This document shows, piece by piece, positions 44,438 to 55,930 of a stretch of 64,000 bases of DNA. The stretch is taken from contig OY282560.1 of assembly GCA_958295665.1 (NCBI GenBank), forward strand, positions 90,682,311 to 90,746,310, given 5' to 3'. The DNA comes from Tipula vernalis. Its lineage: Eukaryota; Arthropoda; Insecta; Diptera; Tipulidae. Positions within the stretch are counted from its first letter, which is position 1. Each line of letters begins with the position of its first letter. A program made the translations under genes and the position numbers. The notes under the pieces were generated by a model, which had not been told where the DNA came from, ran no database searches, and saw only the letters and a list, made by a program, of their open reading frames with translations.

Positions 44438-46288
44438 ATGGATTTGCGAAGTAAAACTATCCAAGATTTGCTGCACGAAAATCAGCAAGAAACTCAAAAA
44501 TGGGAAAAGTATCGTGAAGAACAAAAGTCAGTCGAAAACAATTTAACAGAATTTCAAAAAAAAATTGAAATTGATGTACTAGTGCCAATCGGAACCAAGG
44601 CTTTTGTGCCGGGTGTTTTGTATCATACAAATGAAATTTTAATTAGCCATTTCCAAGGATATTTCTCCAAAGTTACAACCAAAACCGCTCTAGAAATCTT
44701 AGATCATAGGGTTAAATTAGCTAATAACCATTTACAGAAATTGGAAGAAGAATACGATCTGTTTGAACCGAAATTGGAACTTCCAATGTTAAAGGATGAT
44801 GGTAAAGAAATTATTGAGGAATACAATGAGGAAAATGAACAAGTGTGGCGGGCTAAACATCGTGAAAGCGTGAAGAGAATGAAACTTGAAGAGAGAATGG
44901 AACAATCAGTTGAAGTAAAACAAGGGGATGGTTTAATGGATCTACTAGATGAAATGGAACTTATGGAGGAACTTGAAGGGGAACTAGATAAAGTTCAACC
45001 AAAATTGGAGGATACAAATGAAAAGTTAAAGCAAATTATTTCGGGAGAGCTACAATTAGCACCGCAAAAAGAAAGGAAATCACATTATCAGGCCACGTCT
45101 GATGATATCATACAGGGACGACAGATTGGTGACAATTTTCTTCCGCCCCCTATTATTTTAAGCGAATCGGGCAAAAGCGATAATGAGGTATTAATGCAAT
45201 TGGATTCAGAAGTACTTTCTAATGATGAGGAGGATGATGACTACGACAATATTCCCCTTGAAATTCGTATTCTAGTCGAATCAACTAAAAATCTCAAAAT
45301 AACTGATAAAATTAAAATATTTAAGAAGAAACTAAAAACTGTAAAGAAATCTCTGACGACTATGAAAATCGAGAATGAAACTGATTTAGAAGAGAAATTA
45401 GTCCAGTTAGAAATAAAGGAAACGCTCGAGGAAATAATCGAAGACATGGAAGATAATGAGGAGGAGGAGGAGGATGAAATGGATGACGAAATAGTAGAAA
45501 ATGAAACCGAAGATGAGGAAATTCAGTTAGAAATGCCGATTAATAAGGCCGATGATGTTGAATCATCATTAAAACCAAAAAAGAAATACACATTCAATGA
45601 GAATGTGGACATTTGTTATATAAACGCGAAAGATCCACCTCGTAAAATTTCAGATGATCGCAATCCAAAATCAGAAAATTTGGAAATAGATCGCCCAGCA
45701 TTGAAGAAAGTGGATATTCCACTAATTAAACCAAAAATTGATTATGAACCGTCATCAACATTTTCCATTCGATTCAATCACTCCGTGGATGTGCCACAAG
45801 CTGCAGATCAAGCGGGCGAAATAGTTGAAAATTTTACTAAAGACGTTATATCGTCACCTTTTGAAATTTTTAAGTTAATTAAACACAAAACGGATGGCAG
45901 TTTAACACGTAAAGGAAAAAAAGGGGGGAAACAGGCAAAATTCATTGCTCCACCAGCCGAAACTGAAACGTCATCAAAACCGTTGAAATCAATTTTAAAA
46001 CCGGGGCTCGTAATGAACTATGAAAGTTTCAGTGAAATTGAGGAGGAGGAAGAGGGAGCCCAACAAAATGAAGAAGATGCTGAACAACCCTGTGATTTTA
46101 GTAAAGTAAGTGTTCTACCAGAATATACATAGATACAACCGATATCATTTTAATCAATCATTAATTTTCAGATAATGGGCGAAGTAACCGAGCATCCAAT
46201 TAAAACGGATCACAAATCACCGGAAGTTTCACCACAAGAAGTTCCTGTAAAAATTAGTAAATTTAAACAATCACGAAAAAAGAGCTAA
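44438..46288 (+). CDS. uri: Unconventional prefoldin RPB5 interactor (URI)
   Basis: Exons 44438-46105 and 46172-46288, joined across a 66-bp intron (GTAAGT...TTTTCAG), encode 594 residues. URI is an alpha-type prefoldin that works with R2TP/prefoldin-like partners and RPB5 in assembling RNA polymerases. Residues about 15-130 form the prefoldin domain, two coiled-coil arms around FVPGVLYHTNEILISHFQGY. The middle is strongly acidic (runs of Glu and Asp near residues 265-385), and the C-terminus is basic (KISKFKQSRKKS). The ATG at 44438 is the first methionine; the frame is open upstream but has no ATG. Without the small last exon the protein would end wrongly with VSVLPEYT. It is divergent from MED30 and convergent with RPN2. 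Confidence 0.93.
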
Positions 46289-46301
46289 AAATATTGATAT
46301 A

Positions 46302-46307
46302 AATAAA
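46302..46307 (+). terminator. Poly(A) signal of URI
   Basis: AATAAA 13 bp after the stop codon, so the 3' untranslated region is very short. Confidence 0.65.
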
Positions 46308-46333
46308 ACATTTTTTTTACTGTTTTTCAATTT

Positions 46334-46350
46334 TTTATTTGATGTTTATT
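46334..46350 (-). terminator. Candidate poly(A) signals of RPN2
   Basis: Two AATAAA hexamers on the minus strand (46339-46334 and 46350-46345), about 100 bp past the RPN2 stop and within 45 bp of the URI signal. Confidence 0.5.
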
Positions 46351-46445
46351 CGTTTGAAAGGTGCTTTTGATGTGCCGCTTTCAACCCCTAAAAATGGGAT
46401 CGACTTCTTTACTCGATAAAATTCTTAAAATAAATTAGATAAAAT

Positions 46446-48722
46446 CTACTGCTTATCATTGCGTTTCGATGCAATCGATCGTAGTAAACGATTCCCACAT
46501 AGAAATGTGACTAAAGCGATCGGAATGAGGTATCTTATAGTCTCAAACATGTTCAGTTGAAGCCAAAATATGGCAAATAAACCTAGAATGGCAGCAAGAC
46601 CAACATGGAATCCAATAGCACATAAACTGAATGGAAAATTGGAGATATTTACTCGAAGTTTGGCCCACAAGAGAAGAAGTACAAGCAAAGGAACCGCACA
46701 CAATAGCGAGAATAAATCGGAGAAAAAACGTGGTGGTCGTGATTCTGGCTCACGGAATTTATGTACAATTTCTGGAAGTGGCGCGCGAACTTTCTTGAAG
46801 TGATTACCTTCTTCGCCATCTTTACGCGTGGCATAATCCCCGGAGAATTTAATTTGAATATCAGCCACATGCCACTTAAATGAGTTTGAAATCGATGAAT
46901 CACCAACAATCAAATCAATTGAATAAAGTCCCGATTTAGAATTGAAATCAGCAGCACGGGCACCCACATCCATATCAAATTTGTACGCTTTACTTGTATC
47001 TTGTTCCGCTACAAAAATTATCTCCTCGTTGGTCTCTTTGTTGTTCAATCGTACGAATGACTGATGGACTGTGATCGGTTTATCCGTTTCTTCATCGAGT
47101 AGTGAAATCTTCAATACAATTTTTTGTTGTGCATCAACGCTCAATACTTGATCCAATTTGTTGGGAAATACAATGAATTGCTTTTTAACTGAAGATGACG
47201 AATCAGAGTCACCAATACCGATTTCAGATGGGCCAACTTTGACACGACCGATTATTTTAATCGTCAATTTTTGGGTAAATTTTCCGGCTGCAATGTCTAC
47301 ATTGTATACGCCACGAGTTGGTTGGAATTGTTTCAAATCTAAGCTGTAAACCGTTTTGTCATTAGCCGATGGAACTAGATTCGATTTTGATACGAGTACA
47401 GTTCCATCAGATTTAGCCGTGATTGTCGCTTGGACGACAGCAATTGCAGCACTTAATGGGCGACCCAAAATATCACAAATTTTAATCGTTAATTTCTGCG
47501 AGTCAGGATAGATTTGGCCATTACCAACGGTTTCAATCGAGATTGGTACATTTTCCGATAGACCAGAGATCAATCGAAGAGATTCCAAAAGTACGCTTGC
47601 ACCCTTAGCAGTTTGAACAGATCGGCGTGATAAGAAATAGGTGCTAAATTTAACGAGTTGGTCTTCTGTAAGCGGAAGTTTCTTTCCCAATGAATCGCTC
47701 AATTTTAGAACACCATTAATAATTAGTGTTGTGATACTGAGACCACCTTCGAATTGTAACATTTTTCCATCAACTTCATCCGCTTGTACAATAGCATCTT
47801 CAACTCGATCATACACAAAACCAGCCGAACTTCCTAACTCTGATGCAACCAAGAAACCATGTCCCAAGCTATTCAATGAATCATCTTTTTTCAAAATTTT
47901 TTCCAAATTTTTTGCAATTTTCGCTTTTAACTCTTCCCCAAGGGGTTCGTTAATCGCCTTATACGATTGAATATTGTAGTAAATTTCCTGAGCTGTTCCA
48001 ATGTCTTTATTCAATGATGACTTTATAGCAGCCACAGTATTTGGTGGAAGCGGGCTTGTACATCCTAATATTTTGGAACCGCTGGCAAGGTAGAAATTTT
48101 TTTCAAAATCCTAAATATTTGAAACATAAACATTACTACTGTAATATGCTGAATTTTAATGGCATTAATACTTACATTTAATTTGGAATCAGCATGCGCT
48201 TCAGCCAATCGATTGCAAATTCCATCTTTTCCATCTTTGGTCAATGTATCTAAATTAATCGCTGAATAATAAATTGTTTGTATATCACTGGATTTAACGC
48301 CGTCACTAAATACTTTTTGCAGCCTATTTAAATCGGTAACACCTAAATGACTGTCTAATGTTTTTGCTGCCAACGAAACACTGGCAACGAACACCACCAA
48401 TATGCCCACTAGATTTGAAAAAAAAAAAACAAAAAAATAATGTGAGGTTATCGTAAGCTTTTACATGAAATTTAATATAAAATTTAAAATACAACGAAAG
48501 CAAATTATTAATACGATTCAATAAATGTAATTTCCAAAATATTAAAATATAAAAGAATTTGTTCTACAAAACAAGGAAAATAATTTTTGATTGAAACATA
48601 GATAAAAACCGGCAACCATTAATTGAAACGCATACAAATTTTTACCGGAGCATTGAGTCAATTATTGGCTTTATTACAATGAAAACTTAAAAAAAAATAT
48701 ATAACATACCTAGTTTAATCAT
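46446..48722 (-). CDS. RPN2: Ribophorin II, oligosaccharyltransferase subunit 2
   Basis: Three exons, complement of 48722-48710, 48408-48176 and 48110-46446, encode 636 residues, close to the human length. Exon 1 is 13 nt (MIKL plus a split codon); joining gives MIKLVGILVVFVASVSLAAK, a clear signal peptide. Introns are 301 bp and 65 bp, with GTATGT/CTAG and GTAAGT/TTAG borders. The luminal part (residues about 20-500) has the ribophorin II helical and beta domains (LGVTDLNRLQKVF, FEGGLSITTLIINGVLKL). Three membrane spans close the protein (LLCAVPLLVLLLLWAKL, LAAILGLFAIFWL, YLIPIALVTFLCGNRLL). The subunit is part of the ER complex that transfers glycans to Asn of new proteins. It converges with URI. 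Confidence 0.95.
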
Positions 48723-50284
48723 TTTTCGAATAGATTTTATTAAATTTAATTCGATAAATTTATTTAATTTATCAAAATTTAATTAAAAAGTAAAGTAATA
48801 ATTAATTTTAGTTGTGGATCGCAGACACGTCAGCTTTTTGACAGCGATGTGGTGTTTTTTAATTTTATTTTTTCGTATGGAGAATAATATTCATCGGGCA
48901 ATACTTGGATAATGCGTTATTTTGTATGCGGTGCGCAAATGTGATAGGGAGCATTGTGTTTATGTGATGCGTTGATTATAAAAGTGGCATGCGCTCAATT
49001 ACGCAAATTAGTAATTTATACACGGATTGCGAATTACGATTCGTCATTTGGTAATAGTAATCGCTGGATAAATTCTTGATTTTTGAATGTTTTTATTTCA
49101 AACTTACGGATCTAAATGTCTTTTTTTTTCTTAAGAATACATTTTTCAGTTCGCTTTTCCTTATTTCGAATGGTTGCTAGGTGAAACAGAATATTAGATT
49201 AACTATACATTAGCTATTAGATAAGGTCGCGAAAATATTTTCTAATAAGCGTGAGATAATGTTCCGTGGGACGCCCACTGTAATTTACCAAGCAATCGAA
49301 TATTATTTCAGAGAAATGGTCGCTTAGATGAAGCATTATTTAGACGTACCTGTGCCACCTTTTTAAATCTGTAAAACGGTCCAGTCAAACTTTGTAGGCT
49401 TCTGATATTTAGATTTAGATGAAAATTAGTCAAACGCATATGAAATCAGAGTTTTCGACGTCAAATGATAACGATTTTAGTGCCCACTGGGCTGGGTTAT
49501 GTGGAATATAAGCAAGGGAAAGCTTAATTAATAATACCTGAGAATTCAGTATCCGTTTGACATTCACTGCCTTAAACATTCGGCCATATTGAAGGAGTGT
49601 CGGCTGCAACAGCTACTCATTTGTTGGGCGATAATTTAATGGGCAACCGCGCGTTCGTTTCTAGGTGTTTTTCAATATTTTCCTCCATTTTTCCAGGAAA
49701 TTTAATTTAAAGTGAATAACTACTGCTAGAAGCTATTGTGATTTTATTTCAAATTCGATTGCCCAATGCAACTTTTCCAGTTGAATTGTTAAAAAAACGG
49801 AATTGTTAAACCTTTCTTCCTACCTTCCTAGAGAAATACCTAACATGAATTAGAAACTATTTCTTGTATTCCTCATTAGAAGCGTCTTTGCCTGTAGATA
49901 TGGAATCAATTTACACTTGAGTGAAAACGTTCTCCGTAATGAATTAGCCGTCATTCCACCATTAATAAACCCTACAGTTTCCTTAATCGTTTGAAAATTG
50001 TCTGGATATTTTGGTACTTGCCTAATAGGCGTTCGTCTTCTACAGCTTCAATTTCTGTGAAATCAGATAATTTTTTATCAATGCGAGGCTGGATGGTAGA
50101 AAGGAAAAGGGGGACTTGCTTGCGGTGAGTAAAACGGCGAAAACAAAAACCATATTATTTATGACTTTGGAGTCGTCCATAAATTACGTAACCGAATTGA
50201 CCTATTTTTTCAGTTTCATGTCCGAACCCTCTCAATCTCTACTCACTTCCACTAGCTTCGTTGAGTTTAAAATGACGTAACAAA
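48723..50284. other. RPN2 upstream region and AT-rich spacer
   Basis: The first few hundred bases hold the RPN2 promoter (GTGGATCGCAGACACGTCAG near 48814); the rest has no gene or clear repeat that I could verify. Confidence 0.5.
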
Positions 50285-51290
50285 AACCTAGGCTAGGTTA
50301 AGTTAGGTTGGAGTGGCTGTTTAGGCATACTTAGACCCGTACCACTAAGGCGCGTGTCGGAGTCCACCTGAATGCTCCGCCAATATACAAGCCGTTATTT
50401 GCACCATCTCGATCTTATTTTTATAAGTTACCTTGTCCAGAACGGCGTCATGAGCACAGGTCTCAGCTCCGGCTTCAGACCCCATCTATTAGTAGTGGCG
50501 TTCCCACAGAAATACATAGTTATAGTAGATTTGTTTACTCCCTTCAGAATGTTGGGCTTCCAACTCGTACAGTTCAATTTAGGAGGGGCAACTATCATGA
50601 TTTTGTATTTCTTAGTAAAGTGTACCGGCCGTGTCTTGGACGGGTTAATGCCCAGTCCACATCTACCAGCCCATTCCGTAAAGATTGTGAGTGCATTCTG
50701 CAGTATGTCCACAATCGTGCCCAGGAATTTCGCGGGAACAGCTATCCCCGCGTCTCTCCATTAAATCCCCATATTATTCCAGCTGGACTTTCTAGGGTTC
50801 CTGCTGGAGGCTTTCCTGGTAGCAGGCTGATCATCGAGGCTATAGCTTAAATATCGATGATCGGAAAAGGAGTGTTTCTTATCCACCCTCCATTTTTTAA
50901 CCATATGAAAAATATTATTTGAGGCAAGGTTCATACTAGAACCTCCTCTCTATTGCTATTAATAAACGTGGGTATGCTAAAAGGTTAGTATTCACCAAAT
51001 AACCGAAAAGTGACTCACCTCTTTCATTGATATCCATGCTAAACCACACCGATCTTCATTTGTTCCGCTTCTAGGATCAGACTCTCCAGGTTATCCGGAA
51101 GAACCTCATTTTTCCGGTCCATGTAGGCTGAAACCAGCCAGAATCTGCAAGGGCCTATCGCCAGGCTGACTGCAGTTGTGTCACCATTCCTTCCTGTATT
51201 GAGGATGTACTAAAGATTTAGAATATTTTCCCCAAAAATACAAGATCTGATCTTCCCAGAATTACCAGAGGATACAATTTCTCTAGCCCT
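50285..51290 (-). pseudogene. R1/LOA-type LINE relic on the minus strand
   Basis: Reading leftward there is an endonuclease part at about 51180-50950 (VSLAIGPCRFWLVSAYMD, MDINERGESLFGYLVNTNLL), then, after a deletion, reverse transcriptase at about 50790-50428 (TIVDILQNALTIFTEWAGRC, GLGINPSKT, HFTKKYKIMI). The minus-strand 3' end finishes with CTAACTTAACCTAGCC at 50285-50305. It is probably the same broad clade as 37540-38400. The frame is broken. Confidence 0.72.
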
Positions 51291-51337
51291 TGGTTCTGAG
51301 GTCACAGATCTTATTATCGTTAATAAAATAGCGCAAA

Positions 51338-51927
51338 GTTCACTGTATTAAAATGGTAATTTTTCATTCTATATCTTTCTACATCGTATCAGAATTTTCT
51401 TACTGGAAAAATCATGAAAGTTCTAGATGTTTGGTTTGAGTATATTATTGGTATTTGGAAAGTGACAGTATAAAAATTAGAACGAGTAATTTAAAAAGTG
51501 ATTTAGTGCGGTATAAAGACTACAAGTGATCAGTAAAATTGTCCGAATATTATAATAAGTGATATTGTGAATAATTGTGTTGTGTTAATAATTTTAATGT
51601 TGAATAAAGGCATGCAAAAATTTGTCCTTTAAGATAAAATAATACAACGCGCTGATTGGCTGAAATAGCTGTCACATTTTTTAATGTTATGTAATTCTGC
51701 CTGAAAGGCAATAAAATTGCCGTATGCAAAATTAAACTATGTTCAATTTTATATTTTTGCCTTAAAGGCATTTAATGTAGCCTACTTCATGAGACTATTT
51801 TTATTGCCTTAAAGGCAAAAATCGTACCTGTATCACTGCCTTTAATTCGTCTGTGATAAATTAATGTCGCTTGTTTTATTCACAATCCAGTGATTCGAAT
51901 TTTGTTTGGCAAAGCAAATACGTAACA
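51338..51927 (+). mobile_element. Second, interrupted copy of the solo LTR
   Basis: The copy matches the LTR at 15200-15574: ACTGTATTAAAATGG, CTTACTGGAAAAATCATGAA, AGTGATCAGTAAAATT and the end TTTATTCACAATCCAGTGAT...CGTAACA. Its first 30 or so bases are lost or diverged, and about 280 bp of unrelated palindrome-rich DNA (about 51575-51855) interrupts it before the last 70 bp. Confidence 0.75.
51575..51855. repeat. Palindrome-rich insertion inside the LTR copy
   Basis: Contains three near-identical palindromes: TGCCTGAAAGGCA (51698-51710), TGCCTTAAAGGCA (51758-51770) and TGCCTTAAAGGCA (51805-51817), plus half-sites (AAAGGCATGC near 51606, CTGCCTTTAA near 51837). It has no coding content. It is probably a small non-autonomous element, since it is absent from the other LTR copy. 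Confidence 0.6.
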
Positions 51928-52224
51928 TGGTTACGACGCATGTATGTTTAGCCGGTACATGCTTTCAATTTCTCAAGAGAGGCGCTTTAACCAACCTGTA
52001 CATATCGTCAATTCTAAAAACGGAGTTTTATCTCCCCCCCCCCAGTAAACTTATACGACCCTGTAACGAGTGGCTTAGGCAAGGAAGGGTTGCGGTGTCT
52101 TCGAGTAAAGGCATTAGTGTCACACACCGAATCTGTTCACAAAACTTTCTGAATTTAAAACGAATTTCTCACAATATTATTCTAAATTTTCCAAATTACC
52201 CATCATTGTCGAATCAGTTCTGAA

Positions 52225-52880
52225 TCTAATGTATCTAGTTGATCTTATTTATGAATCTTCCGAATCTCATGAAAAGTATGAATTTCATAAATCTTAAGAA
52301 TCTTATGAATCTCATGAACCTTATGAATATTATTAATATCGTCGTGAGTCTTAGGAACCTTATGAATCCTATTTATCTTCAAATCTTCTGAATGCTTTGT
52401 GTGTAACGTATCTTAAAAATCCTAAGTAACTTAAAATTCTTATTAATCTGATTAATCTTGTGGATTTCTTTATGAAGCTTATAAACCTTATGAATCTTAT
52501 GAATTTTTAGTTTTATTATTTTATGAATACTATATTGTAAATCTTATGAATTTTTTGAATTTCGTGAATATTAAGAATCTTAGGAATCTCATGAATCTTA
52601 TATTAATCTTACGAATCCTGAGAACCCTGTGGATCAACTAAATCTTATGAATCTTTGGAATCACAAAAATATTTTGAATGTTATGAATTTCTGAATTCTT
52701 TGAACTTAAGCGAATCTTATTAAACATAGGAATCTTATGAATTTTATTAATTTTATAAATCTCATGAATCTTATGCATCTTATGAATCTTGTGCGTCTTA
52801 CGAATATTATGAATGATATGAGTCGAATGAATGTTTGGAATCTTTTGAATCTTATAAATCTTAAGAATTTGTTGAAGTTT
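52225..52880 (+). repeat. Degenerate minisatellite built on a CTTATGAAT-like unit
   Basis: About 650 bp are composed of imperfect units of roughly 9-12 bp such as CTTATGAAT, CTCATGAAT and CTTAAGAAT. The apparent ORFs on both strands (rich in Phe, Ile, Arg on one, Asn, Leu, Met on the other) are by-products of the array. Confidence 0.85.
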
Positions 52881-52899
52881 TTGAATCTAATGTACCAGG

Positions 52900-53925
52900 T
52901 GACAATAAAGTGCGGGTACAATGTATCCAACAGCCGTACGACAACATTAAGAAAAATACGCTATGGAACCCTACTGGCCTACCTGAGCATACGGTCAAAA
53001 TTGGTTTCAATGTGGCGGATTTTAATGAACGGCTCAATATAAAAGGTGCTAACAAAAGGCAAAATTTCGGATGCCTTCGAGATAACAACTGGAGTGCGGC
53101 AAGGAGATCCAATAGCTCATTGGAGTATCTTATTCGTCAGCTTAATATGGCGTAGCGCAGCTGTCTATATTATATATGAACCCAGAGGTCCTCCTTTCAT
53201 TGGAATTAACAGCCCAACAAGTTAGCCGTCAGATCAATGAACCGAAGAATAAATACGCGCTCACCGCGAAAAGCCAGCCATTTCAAGGTGAAGCTGAGTT
53301 CAAATACCTAGGATTACTGATCATGAGCAAAACTCCGTTGCTGTGGATATTTCATCGAGGATCACAGCAGGCTACCGAGCGGTTTACGCCAAAATCAATA
53401 TATTTAAATCTCCTCATATAATGCGTAAAATAAAACTAAACATCTACAAAGCACTGATAAGATTAGTTGTCACTTATCACCTTTGGTTGCGAGTCTTGGA
53501 CACTGACAGCACAAAACATTCATAAAATTGCTGTAACTGAGTGTAAGATCATAAGAATAACTCGCGGTCCCATTAAACAGAGAGCCACTTGAGGCTTGGG
53601 CATATTTTATTCTTCGCTCACAAAATCGGAGCACTAAGCAGGCCTTGGAGTCGACACCAACGAAAGCAGGACCTCGTGGGAGACCACATACCCGATGTAT
53701 GGACGACGTTGAAAGGGATCTAAACAAACTCATTCACCGTATCTGGCGTTCTCTTGCGGTAGACCGAACTATTTGGAGGAACATCATTGAGGCGGTCAAA
53801 TCTTATTTATGGGAAGTGGCGTCAGGGGAAGAAGAAGAAGGAGGTTTTGGATTAACTAATTTGCCGCCATCTTCAATAAGTCAGTCAATCCATCCCAATT
53901 GATTTTACATACATACATACAATAA
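52900..53925 (+). pseudogene. RTE-like LINE relic with CATA-repeat tail
   Basis: Pieces in order are the reverse transcriptase GVRQGDP box near 53090, EAEFKYLGLLI near 53290, RITAGYRAVYAKINIFKS near 53355, NIYKALIRLVVTYHLW near 53435, and the C-terminal GRPHTRCMDDVERDLNKL near 53675 with WRNIIEAVKSYLW. It ends in ACATACATACATAC at 53907-53920, the usual kind of RTE tail. The frame changes several times. The clade name is tentative. Confidence 0.7.
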
Positions 53926-55600
53926 ACACACAATATTTAGACAGAATGTTTATAAGTTTGACTAAACAAATAAGTTTGCGTTTGGGAAAGGGCCATAATA
54001 ATGAATATGACAAAACGACATATATATATTTAAAGTGGATATTTTAAAACGGCATATGGCATAAAACATGCCAATTCAAAACTTGCCTATTTCTTAACCG
54101 ATTATGATGAAATTTAACAAGTGCGATGGAATTGAATGGAATTCTAAAATGATTTTTAGATGAAGTTCTGGTGTATTGTCGATTAGGATAGTACTATTTC
54201 TTAACTAATTTTGATAAAATTTGACATGTACGATGGAAACAAATGTCCACTGTAATGTGCCATTGCCCATTAAACCATTTATTATTGTAAGACGTCAAAG
54301 GTAATTTCCTGACATTGCAAGAATAACAAAACGTATTTTAATAGTGTTTGTCGATGACTCCTCAACGTTATCTTAATTGTTAAAGTTTTACACTTTATTC
54401 TAGAAGAATAAATTATTGTTATATGCTACTTAGTTTTTAGGAAATATTTTCGATTGCTGTCTCTGTCGGAATGCATACAACTTTTGATAAAAACTTGGCC
54501 TATTATGATAAATCGTGAGAAAACTTTGAATTTCTTAATGCCCGCAGTCTATTTTGCCATATATGCCTGGCTTACTTATATGATGAATCTGTTTCCCTAA
54601 AGATGTTACAAATTTAACATATTTCATTTATTCATTTTTGATGAAATTAAACTTCCATCACTGCCTATTCTAACAGTAGTGTGCTGTCATTCCCCAACTG
54701 ATTTACTAACTGATATGAAGCTCGATCGCTTGTGATGAATTAACTGAAAATATATTGGGTTCATTTTTGCTACAATTTACTTCAGGTAAAATGTTAAACT
54801 TCGGCTGATGGTTTTGCATAAGTAAAGTTTATATAAAAAAAAATATTTGTTTATTTATTTAATGATAATTTTATTATTAAATCAAATAATGTTTTTTAAT
54901 CTTAACTGCGTTTTTACTACAATGCGTAAAAAAATAAATCGAACCCATAAACAAATGTCATAAAACAATAACAACAAAATATCTCAATTATCAACACAAG
55001 CAAAATGTCTCTTCAGATAAATCAGTAGCTCAGTTTGTTTACTGAAGTGAACCGTACCAACCGAACCCCCAAACAGATTCTGCCACACCCTCCATGGCCT
55101 CTTAAAAGTAAATAACCTTTTCTGAATTTATGTTCACCTATTCGTGGCCCATCATGGCTCGATCAGTGTATTGCTTGTCCTATTAAAATGGAAGCAGACT
55201 AGAATTTTAGACTTCAAACATTATATGGTGCAACATATTATATCTGATCATGTTATTCTAGTCATCTCAACATAATGTGGTTTTAATTTCTTTTTTGCCT
55301 TGCAAATATTGTAATCCCATTTATTATCAACTATTTTTTGCCTAAATAATATTTTCCCGTCTCTCTTTGAAGGGCATCCTGCATAACTTTCCACCCATCT
55401 CGATTTCGCCAAAGCTTTTGAACATAGGTTTTGTTCATATAAAATTCAACACATTTATATTTATGTCTTATATTTAAGAAATACGTGAAGTACATCTTGC
55501 CGAAATATTCAAAAGATTTCAAATTTGATGAATCTGTTTCCAAATTAAAATTGATATTTGGACACCAAAATTCGTTTCTACATATTCATGTCGATCAAAA
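53926..55600. other. AT-rich spacer
   Basis: No gene seen. TTGGGTTCATTTTT near 54756 and its mirror near 54945 could be ends of a roughly 200-bp inverted-repeat element, but the match is short. Confidence 0.45.
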
Positions 55601-55649
55601 TCTGGCGCTCTTTTGTTTTATGAAAATAAATCTTCGAAAGTATGTACTT

Positions 55650-55930
55650 ATAGAGCTCTTCGTGGAACTTTGTGTGGAAGGATTTTACTTTCAACAGGAT
55701 GGTACCTTATGCCACACACAGCCGGTCAAACAATGATCATTTTTTATCACCAGACCTTTTTTGTGGAATTATCTAAAAAGCAAGGTGTATAACAATCGCC
55801 CACGGTCTCTTGCCGGCCTGAAAATCAATATTCAACAAGAAATTGCCAACATTTCGACCGAAATATTGCGCCACATTGCTACGTTGTTTCTGTTTTAAAC
55901 AGCAGTGCGACAATCATCATGTATGATACA
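55650..55930 (+). pseudogene. Mariner-superfamily transposase relic
   Basis: The C-terminal part is readable: GFYFQQDGTLCHTQPV near 55677, then NYLKSKVYNNRPRSLAGLKI and NIQQEIANISTEILRHI. This is the same general type as the element at 8610-10730, but a different, older sequence. The segment with the third catalytic residue is deleted or scrambled. Confidence 0.7.

Noticed and set aside
50285..50310. CTAGGTTAAGTTAGG, similar to insect telomeric TTAGG repeats (also near 30440)
   Set aside because: Only two or three imperfect units next to LINE ends; this is more likely an element tail than a telomeric tract.
52706..53042. ORFs of 74 and 101 codons on opposite strands
   Set aside because: Most of their length is the CTTATGAAT-type minisatellite.
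54756..54960. Possible small inverted-repeat element (TTGGGTTC ends)
   Set aside because: The matching ends are only about 13-15 bp with mismatches in AT-rich DNA, and no target duplication was found.
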